Positions 7,307 through 12,563 of a stretch of 12,563 nucleotides of DNA are shown here, one piece after another. Position 1 is the stretch's first letter, and each line of letters opens with the position of its first letter. The translations under genes were made by a program, and so were the position numbers. The stretch lies in assembly GCA_039819065.1 (NCBI GenBank), contig JBCBSS010000189.1, positions 1 through 12,563 on the forward strand, given 5' to 3'. The notes under the pieces are model-generated. The model searched no databases. It saw only the letters and a list, made by a program, of their open reading frames with translations, and was not told the DNA's origin. The stretch comes from JBCBSS01 sp039819065 (GTDB lineage Bacteria > Bacteroidota > Bacteroidia > Cytophagales > Cyclobacteriaceae).

Positions 7307-8861
7307 CCTGAAGTAGTATATGGAATCTGAAATCGAATGGATCAAACAGTTCCAAAAGTTGTGAAATGAAGCTTGGGTTTTCCTGGTAAAAATTCAATAG
7401 GTTATCATGTCTTTCCTGAAGTGATTGCCCCGGAAAAAGTACGTCCTTCAACGCGGCTAGCCTGTTAAGCTGGTTTTCATTATTCCTCTTTTCTGCCTTA
7501 AGGAGTTTACCTTCTACTTTTTCAAGACCATTTATAGCTCGCTTACCTTCTGCTTCTACCGAAGAGCCCAAAGTAGGGTCAACTTTTTCAACCTGGCTTT
7601 TGATGTTATTAAATAAGGTGGCCAATGCTTCCTTCTCACTATTCAAATTTAAGTTTGCCTCGCTATGCTCGATGACATACTTCCTGAGCAGTTCATGCTT
7701 ATCGAGAAAAATATCTGAGATAGCGATATCCGCCTTAGCGTATTTTCGATAGGTAGGTCTGTTCATAACCAAAGCAAAATTCCTTGGCATTAAAATGGGG
7801 AAAGGCGTTTCGTAGTGATCGAAAACCGGTTTCAGCAAAAGCCAGTAAGCGATTTCAGCTGGCCCACCGATATAAGCCAGATTTGGCAATATTGTTTCCT
7901 GGTATAGCGGTCTTAGAATTACATTGGGGCTAAATTTCTCTGGTGAGCTAGATACGAGATCGAGGATTTCATCTTTAGAAAAACGGGTATCTTGATTAAG
8001 CACCTCATAGTTACCGTCTTTTTGTACTATTCGGTCTCGGTAGTTTTCTTCTAAGCAAAAGAAATTGATCTCTCTTGGGAATATTTGTGCATTGTATTTC
8101 AACGCTTCAAATTCACTCCGACAATTCTCAACCAGTTGGTTCGCCGTATGGTTTACCAAATCATCCTCTATAACATCCTTGAACCCAGATTTCAGTGCAT
8201 TGCAATCGGCATCTATGACGATAAGGCCTTCTTCTCCAAAAAGCGCATTGACATAGCTTCTAACCGCATCTGCAAGCTTATCATTGTTCAAATAGGCTTC
8301 TTCAAATACCTCTTTATGACCAGGTATTTCATCCAGAATAGACTTCAATGAGTTAGGGTCAAATCGACCAACCGCACCGCTCTGATCAGTATCCCATTTA
8401 TACTGCTTACCATAAAGATTGAAGTGATTGATTTCATCAAAATCATGATCTTCAGATGCCATCCAATAAACAGGTACGAAGTTTTGACTTGGATATTTTT
8501 CAGATAACCTCTTACAGATGTTAATGACTGTGACAATCTTATAGACGAAATATAACGGCCCGGTGAAAATATTCAACTGGTGACCAGTGGTGATTGTATA
8601 AGTGTTCTCCTCTAATAGTAAATCCAGATTATTGGTCACTGCATCTGTAACTTCTAATCCTTCATATTGTCTTTTCAACTCCTCTACCAGTGTCTGCCTG
8701 TTCTGTGCGCTGAAATTTTTCTCCTTGATTTGATCTTCAAAACTGTCGATGCTAGGAGGTCTGTTAAAATACGGCCTTAGTGTTTCATGACCGGATAAAT
8801 AATTCAAAAAAATGGAAGAGAAGTTCTTAGTCTCTTCGAAGCTGATTTTCTCTAATCTCAT
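7287..8861 (-). CDS. bshC: bacillithiol biosynthesis cysteine-adding enzyme BshC
   Basis: BshC is thought to add cysteine to glucosaminyl-malate in the last step of making bacillithiol, the low-molecular-weight thiol of many Firmicutes and Bacteroidota. From the ATG at 8861 the product has 524 residues, near the usual length. Diagnostic segments are TTGHQLNIFTGPLYFVYK (91-108) and VYWMASEDHDFDEINHF (131-147) of the Rossmann-like core. A Lys- and Glu-rich helical region likely to form the family's coiled coil precedes LFPGQSLQERHDNLLNFY near the C-terminus. An in-frame GTG at 8903 would add 14 residues (QQNSTSTAPLQTS) inside rimO that do not look like the family, so I prefer the ATG, which lies one base after the rimO stop. 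The bshA and bshB genes for the earlier steps are not in the window. Confidence 0.93.
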   Translation of the reverse strand: MRLEKISFEETKNFSSIFLNYLSGHETLRPYFNRPPSIDSFEDQIKEKNFSAQNRQTLVEELKRQYEGLEVTDAVTNNLDLLLEENTYTITTGHQLNIFTGPLYFVYKIVTVINICKRLSEKYPSQNFVPVYWMASEDHDFDEINHFNLYGKQYKWDTDQSGAVGRFDPNSLKSILDEIPGHKEVFEEAYLNNDKLADAVRSYVNALFGEEGLIVIDADCNALKSGFKDVIEDDLVNHTANQLVENCRSEFEALKYNAQIFPREINFFCLEENYRDRIVQKDGNYEVLNQDTRFSKDEILDLVSSSPEKFSPNVILRPLYQETILPNLAYIGGPAEIAYWLLLKPVFDHYETPFPILMPRNFALVMNRPTYRKYAKADIAISDIFLDKHELLRKYVIEHSEANLNLNSEKEALATLFNNIKSQVEKVDPTLGSSVEAEGKRAINGLEKVEGKLLKAEKRNNENQLNRLAALKDVLFPGQSLQERHDNLLNFYQENPSFISQLLELFDPFDFRFHILLQDEQTVS

Positions 8862-8862
8862 G

Positions 8863-10176
8863 CTAGTTTGTAGGGGAGCCGTAGAGGTCGAATTCTGTTG
8901 CACTATCGATTTTTATGTTTGTAAAGTCTCCGATACGGAGGTAGTTATCTTTCGCGCTTACCAAAACTTCATTATCTACTTCCGGAGAGTCATGTTCAGT
9001 TCTACCTATGAAAAAGCCATTTTCCATACGGTCGATCAATATCTTATACTCTTTTCCGACCTTTTGCTGGTTGATTTCGTATGAAATTCGTTCTTGTAAC
9101 TCCATAACGGTATTTACACGCTCTTGTTTCAAATCTTCAGGGACGTCATCAGCCATAGAATGAGAATGTGTTTTTTCCTCGTGTGAATATGCAAAAATGC
9201 CAAGCCTTTCGAATCTGGATCGCTCGATAAAATCCAACATCTCTTGGAAGTCTTGCTCAGTTTCACCGGGATGCCCCGCAATCATAGTAGTCCTGATCGC
9301 TATATCAGGCACACGATCGCGCATAGTTTGTAATAGTTCCTCCGTCTTCTGTCGAGTAGTTCCACGGCGCATGATCTTCAGCATATTGGTAGAACCATGT
9401 TGTAACGGAATATCAAGGTAATTGCATATGTTGTCCCGCTCCCTCATCACATCCAACACCTCCAACGGAAAACCTGTCGGAAAAGCGTAATGTAACCTTA
9501 TCCAGTCAATTCCTTCTACATCCGAAAGTCGAAGTAAAAGCTCGGCAAGATTTCTCTTTTTATAAATATCCAGACCATAATAGGTAGAATCTTGTGCTAT
9601 CAGTAGCAGTTCCTTTGTACCATTCTTGGCTAAGAATTTAGCTTCTTTAACCAGTTCTTCAATTGGTCTTGAAACATGCCCTCCTCTCATCAGCGGAATA
9701 GCACAAAATGAACAAGGCCTATCACAACCTTCTGATATCTTTAAGTATGAATAGTGACGCTCTGTTGTGGTTAAGCGTTCTCCAAGCAATTCTTGCTTGT
9801 AGTCTGCGTTAAATCGTCTCAGCAACAGAGGTAATTCCATGGTGCCGAAATAGGCATCTACCTGTGGGATTTCTTGTTCCAGATCATCCTTATAGCGTTG
9901 GGATAAGCACCCTGTCACATACAGCTTGTCAATTTGTCCTGCTTCTTTTGCATCAGCATAAGTCAAGATAGTATCAATCGACTCCTGCTTAGCGTTATCT
10001 ATGAAGCCGCAAGTATTGACAATCACGACGTTTGCGTCGTCCTTTTGAGACTCGTGGCTGGCATCAATATTGTTGCCTTTAAGTTGGGTAAGCATTACCT
10101 CAGAATCGACAAGGTTTTTGGAACAACCTAATGTCACAATATTCACCTTGTCTTTATTCAACCCTTTCGTTTTCAA
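8863..10176 (-). CDS. rimO: ribosomal protein S12 methylthiotransferase RimO
   Basis: RimO is a radical-SAM enzyme that adds a methylthio group to the conserved Asp of ribosomal protein S12, using two iron-sulfur clusters. The 437-residue product has the three domains in order. The N-terminal methylthiotransferase domain carries Cys18 (TLGCSKN), Cys56 (NTCGFIDNA) and Cys90 (TGCLSQRY). The radical-SAM core has the CxxxCxxC motif at Cys151, Cys155 and Cys158. A TRAM-like C-terminal domain spans roughly 370-437. GCSKNLVDSE and CGFIDNAKQESID point to RimO rather than MiaB. The start is a TTG at 10174-10176: no in-frame ATG lies between it and the candidate promoter, and the first internal ATG (codon 28) falls after the essential Cys18. 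It is the first gene of the operon with bshC and the cyclo-ligase. Confidence 0.95.
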   Translation of the reverse strand: MKTKGLNKDKVNIVTLGCSKNLVDSEVMLTQLKGNNIDASHESQKDDANVVIVNTCGFIDNAKQESIDTILTYADAKEAGQIDKLYVTGCLSQRYKDDLEQEIPQVDAYFGTMELPLLLRRFNADYKQELLGERLTTTERHYSYLKISEGCDRPCSFCAIPLMRGGHVSRPIEELVKEAKFLAKNGTKELLLIAQDSTYYGLDIYKKRNLAELLLRLSDVEGIDWIRLHYAFPTGFPLEVLDVMRERDNICNYLDIPLQHGSTNMLKIMRRGTTRQKTEELLQTMRDRVPDIAIRTTMIAGHPGETEQDFQEMLDFIERSRFERLGIFAYSHEEKTHSHSMADDVPEDLKQERVNTVMELQERISYEINQQKVGKEYKILIDRMENGFFIGRTEHDSPEVDNEVLVSAKDNYLRIGDFTNIKIDSATEFDLYGSPTN

Positions 10177-10198
10177 ACCGGTAATTGTTAATGGAGTG

Positions 10199-10206
10199 CA
10201 AAAATA
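10199..10206 (-). promoter_or_regulatory. candidate -7 element for the rimO-bshC-cyclo-ligase operon
   Basis: On the - strand the bases read TATTTTTG, matching TAnnTTTG. A transcript would begin near 10194, about 18 bases before the TTG start of rimO. No clear TTTG lies at the right distance upstream; the nearest TTG, at 10236-10238, is 29 bases away. The region is very AT-rich, so a chance match is possible. Confidence 0.4.
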
Positions 10207-10227
10207 AGAAAAATATAAGGACTCAGG

Positions 10228-10255
10228 TTTGCTAACAAATCATAAAGTATATTTG
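10228..10255 (+). promoter_or_regulatory. candidate promoter of the DUF6452-DUF6048 operon
   Basis: TTTG at 10228-10231 and TATATTTG at 10248-10255 resemble the Bacteroidota -33 (TTTG) and -7 (TAnnTTTG) elements, with a 16-base gap that is slightly short. Transcription would begin near 10260. That leaves only a few bases before the ATG at 10265, or about 30 before the next in-frame ATG at 10292, so this site bears on the start choice of the gene. Confidence 0.55.
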
Positions 10256-10264
10256 TGCCATTTC

Positions 10265-10744
10265 ATGAAAAAAACACCGAAAATCAAGCTAATGAGGTCT
10301 ATAATGGCGTTTTTCGCTATTGCTTTGCTGGCCTCAGCATGCCTGGATGAGCCTGATTGTGTTGCATCAGAAAATACAACCACCATTAGGTTCAGTTTTA
10401 GAAAACTAACTGGTGGAGTAGATACAATATCTTTTGAGTTTGTCAACATAATCAGCGGAGATCAAGTATTCGTTACAGAGCCCCTTGAAGATATCTCAAC
10501 ACTCGACCTGACCGTTAATCCTACCGACACCACCACCACGTTTGTATTCCAGCAGAGTGGCCAAGTTAGTGCAAACACCCTGGTATTACGATATGATCCT
10601 GTAGCAAGGTTAATTTCACCAGAATGTGGCGTTGAAACGTTGGTACAAAACTTAGGCATAATCGAACAGGACTTTGATTCAATCTCAATTCTTAAACCTG
10701 ATTTGGAGGAATTCATAGAAACTAATGTCCAAATTTTTAACTAA
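10265..10744 (+). CDS. DUF6452-like lipoprotein
   Basis: From the ATG at 10265 the product has 159 residues: a Lys-rich n-region, a hydrophobic core (AFFAIALLASA) and lipobox Cys26, followed by LDEPDC. The mature part is rich in Thr and Ser and in predicted beta strands. It ends with SPECGVETLVQNLGIIEQDFDSISI, which resembles the C-terminus of DUF6452 proteins. Cys32 and Cys121 may form a disulfide. Two starts compete: ATG 10265 gives a long basic n-region, while ATG 10292 (MRSIMAFF) leaves a more normal leader after the candidate promoter. An in-frame TTG at 10229 lies within the promoter and is unlikely. The last 20 bases overlap the start of the DUF6048 gene, so the pair is probably co-translated. 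The molecular function is unknown. Confidence 0.7.
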   Translation: MKKTPKIKLMRSIMAFFAIALLASACLDEPDCVASENTTTIRFSFRKLTGGVDTISFEFVNIISGDQVFVTEPLEDISTLDLTVNPTDTTTTFVFQQSGQVSANTLVLRYDPVARLISPECGVETLVQNLGIIEQDFDSISILKPDLEEFIETNVQIFN

Positions 10745-11462
10745 ATACATATTCATATCTTTTGTTTTCTGGGCAGGTTTCGCAAGCGCTCAAGACGAAC
10801 CTGTGGAAACTGAAACTTTGGAAAAGAAGAAAGAAAAAAGCGGTCCGGTTATCGACATAGACGGCATAAGGGCCGGGATTGACATTTTCGGGTTAGGTCA
10901 AACATTTTTAAGCCAGGAACGGGATGTATTGGAATTCCAGGGTGACGTTAGACTCAAAAGTTACTTTTTTGCTGTTTCTTATGGTACTGCTTCCCTGGAT
11001 GATTCGAACGTAGAAAGGGGTATTCTATATGAGAATAGTGGTAGTTATTTCCGCGCAGGCATCGACTACAACTTCTTAAACAAAGATCCAGATGGCAGTG
11101 CGTTCTTTTTTGGTATTCGATACGCAAGAGGTTCAGTGGAAGATCGGCTCAGGTTCGATTTCTCCGGTGACCCTAACTGGGCGGATACACCTGGCTTAGA
11201 TCGACAGAATGATAGGCTAAGTACAAGGTGGCTGGAATTTACCTCAGGATTAAAAGTGAAGGTCTATAAATTAATCTGGTTTGGTTACAATTTGAGGTTC
11301 AACTTTGCCCTCAATATAGAAGAATCGAATACCTTATTGCCTTTTTTCGTTCCAGGATATGGATTAGCACAAGAAGGATCGAGATGGGGTTTTAACTACT
11401 ATGTATTGTTCGATATTCCTTTCAAGAAGAAAGCAGATAAGCCCGCAGGTCTTAAAAATTAG
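10725..11462 (+). CDS. DUF6048-like secreted beta-rich protein
   Basis: The 245-residue product starts at ATG 10725, inside the end of the preceding lipoprotein gene. The signal peptide (KYIFISFVFWAGFASA) probably ends at Ala22, leaving Gln-Asp at the mature N-terminus; there is no lipobox. A Lys/Glu-rich linker (about 33-39) leads to alternating aromatic and polar strands, such as SYFFAVSYG, SYFRAGIDYNFL, AFFFGIRYARG, RWLEFTSGLKVKVYK and WGFNYYVLFDIPFKKK. This pattern suggests a small outer-membrane beta-barrel, which agrees with the DUF6048 family. No enzyme motif is visible. Partnership with the DUF6452 lipoprotein is suggested by the 20-base overlap and by their pairing in other Bacteroidota, as far as I recall. 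Its stop codon overlaps that of the convergent ftsY. Confidence 0.72.
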   Translation: MSKFLTKYIFISFVFWAGFASAQDEPVETETLEKKKEKSGPVIDIDGIRAGIDIFGLGQTFLSQERDVLEFQGDVRLKSYFFAVSYGTASLDDSNVERGILYENSGSYFRAGIDYNFLNKDPDGSAFFFGIRYARGSVEDRLRFDFSGDPNWADTPGLDRQNDRLSTRWLEFTSGLKVKVYKLIWFGYNLRFNFALNIEESNTLLPFFVPGYGLAQEGSRWGFNYYVLFDIPFKKKADKPAGLKN

Positions 11463-12418
11463 TTCTTACTGAACAGGGTATCTACGAATTCCATTTTATT
11501 GAAAACCTGTAGATCACCTACCTGCTCACCCACGCCAATGTATTTGACCGGTATTTTAAACTCATCTGATATACCGATAACAACTCCGCCCTTAGCCGTA
11601 CCGTCTAACTTCGTCACCGCCAATGACGTCACCTCTGTAGCCTTGGTGAACTCCCTTGCTTGAATCACTGCATTCTGGCCTGTGCTGCCGTCGAGGACAA
11701 GTAGTACTTCATGAGGTGCATCGGGTACGAATTTCTGGATTACCCGCTTGATTTTAGAAAGCTCGTTCATCAGGTTCACTTTGGTGTGCAACCTTCCTGC
11801 TGTATCAATAATAACGACATCCGCCTTTTCTTCAACTCCTTTCTTGACGGCATCATAGGCAACAGAAGCGGGATCAGTATTCATACCATGGGAAATGACA
11901 GGCACTCCTACTCTTTCTCCCCATAGCTTCAATTGATCTACGGCGGCGGCCCTGAATGTATCTGCAGCACCTAAAACTACCTGCTTACCCTTATTCTTAA
12001 ATTGAGCCGAAAGCTTACCGATGGTGGTTGTTTTACCAACACCATTCACACCCACAACCATGATCACATATGGCTGTTTGTCAGCGGGAATGTCAAAGTC
12101 TTCTATGTCAGTTGAGTTATTCTCGGATAACAGAGCGGCTATTTCCTCACGCAATATATTGTCTAACTCTTCAACACCAAGGTATTTGTCCTTAGCCACA
12201 CGCTCTTCAATACGCTCGATTATCTTGATGGTGGTGTCAACACCTACGTCTGATGAAATGAGTATTTCTTCGAGTTCATCCAACACCTCATCATCTACTT
12301 TGGATTTACCCACAATAGCTTTACCCAGCTTTGAAAAAAAACTGGATTTAGACTTTTCAAGCCCTTTATTGAGTGACTCTTTCTTTTCTTTAGAAAACAG
12401 GTTCTTAAAAAGCGCCAT
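11459..12418 (-). CDS. ftsY: signal recognition particle receptor FtsY
   Basis: FtsY is the membrane-associated SRP GTPase that receives ribosome-nascent chain complexes from Ffh and passes them to the Sec translocon. The 319-residue product starts at ATG 12418 with a Lys-rich N-terminus (FSKEKKESLNKGLEKSKSSF) able to bind the membrane; the long acidic A domain of E. coli FtsY is absent, as in most other phyla. The N domain helices lie at about 25-110. GTPase motifs are GVNGVGKTTT (123-132, P-loop), GAADTFRAAAVDQL (150-163), DTAGR (205-209) and TKLDGTAKGG (269-278), with the closing GVGEQVGDLQVF (295-306). All look intact. No consensus promoter is obvious in the 84 bases between its start and the terminator upstream. 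Confidence 0.97.
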   Translation of the reverse strand: MALFKNLFSKEKKESLNKGLEKSKSSFFSKLGKAIVGKSKVDDEVLDELEEILISSDVGVDTTIKIIERIEERVAKDKYLGVEELDNILREEIAALLSENNSTDIEDFDIPADKQPYVIMVVGVNGVGKTTTIGKLSAQFKNKGKQVVLGAADTFRAAAVDQLKLWGERVGVPVISHGMNTDPASVAYDAVKKGVEEKADVVIIDTAGRLHTKVNLMNELSKIKRVIQKFVPDAPHEVLLVLDGSTGQNAVIQAREFTKATEVTSLAVTKLDGTAKGGVVIGISDEFKIPVKYIGVGEQVGDLQVFNKMEFVDTLFSKN

Positions 12419-12502
12419 AGGTTTTAAGTTCTGACGTGGTGGATAAATACATTTCGAATTCCCGCTGGTCGGAAATTATATGTATACAAAAGCTAAAATA
12501 AC

Positions 12503-12532
12503 AAAAAAGTCCCTTGCTGAGGGACTTTTTTT
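12503..12532. terminator. strong bidirectional intrinsic terminator upstream of ftsY
   Basis: A perfect 12-base-pair stem (12503-12514 pairing with 12520-12531) encloses the loop TGCTG. The GC core is GTCCC/GGGAC, flanked by six A on one side and seven T on the other, so it should work in either direction. As no + strand gene precedes it, it most likely ends a leftward transcript entering from beyond the window, which would make ftsY a separate transcription unit. The remaining 31 bases (12533-12563) show nothing recognisable. Confidence 0.85.
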
Positions 12533-12563
12533 AATATCGAATATCTTGGATTTCTTTCAATCA

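Noticed and set aside
8812..9084. 90-residue + strand frame opposite the bshC-rimO junction
   Set aside because: Both strands cannot be equally constrained here; rimO and bshC are clear, and this frame has no family features.
12021..12434. 137-residue open frame on the + strand antisense to ftsY
   Set aside because: It lies almost wholly over the conserved ftsY coding region, is low-complexity (Ser and Thr rich) and has no recognisable motif, as expected of a shadow frame.

Overview
The window looks like chromosomal DNA of a Bacteroidota bacterium, most likely a marine or aquatic member of the Cytophagales, although genus cannot be read from the sequence. The evidence is a SusC/SusD outer-membrane uptake pair, five lipoproteins with acidic residues just after the lipid-bearing cysteine, a bacillithiol gene (bshC), the Bacteroidota-restricted DUF6452/DUF6048 pair, and promoter-like sites of the Bacteroidota form TAnnTTTG. 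There are eleven protein genes on both strands. I see no rRNA, tRNA, CRISPR array, insertion sequence, phage gene or long repeat, and no gene-free stretch longer than about 150 bases.

Region 1 (1-6036, + strand) is one apparent operon for nutrient uptake at the cell surface. It holds the 3' part of a SusC/RagA TonB-dependent transporter (its start lies outside the window), a SusD/RagB substrate-binding lipoprotein, a HExxH zinc metallohydrolase lipoprotein and a DUF4302 lipoprotein. Gaps between genes are 21, 35 and 7 bases. No glycoside hydrolase or polysaccharide lyase is present, so the only visible enzyme is the metallohydrolase. This fits a peptide, protein or other non-glycan substrate better than a classical polysaccharide locus.

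Region 2 (6062-6642, - strand) is a single lipocalin-like lipoprotein gene that converges on the DUF4302 gene with 25 bases between stop codons. It has its own candidate promoter.

Region 3 (6731-10206, - strand) is a compact housekeeping operon: rimO (S12 methylthiotransferase), bshC (last step of bacillithiol synthesis) and a 5-formyltetrahydrofolate cyclo-ligase. The rimO stop and bshC start are one base apart, and bshC overlaps the cyclo-ligase by 20 bases. rimO appears to start with TTG, just downstream of a candidate promoter.

Region 4 (10228-11462, + strand) diverges from rimO. It encodes a DUF6452 lipoprotein and a DUF6048 secreted, probably beta-rich protein whose genes overlap by 20 bases. 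A good candidate promoter precedes the pair.

Region 5 (11459-12563) carries ftsY on the - strand, the signal recognition particle receptor. Its stop codon overlaps that of the DUF6048 gene. A strong hairpin terminator lies upstream of ftsY at the right edge, separating it from whatever lies beyond.

Nothing here is clearly a new defence or mobile system. The least understood part is the SusCD-metallohydrolase-DUF4302 locus, followed by the DUF6452/DUF6048 pair.
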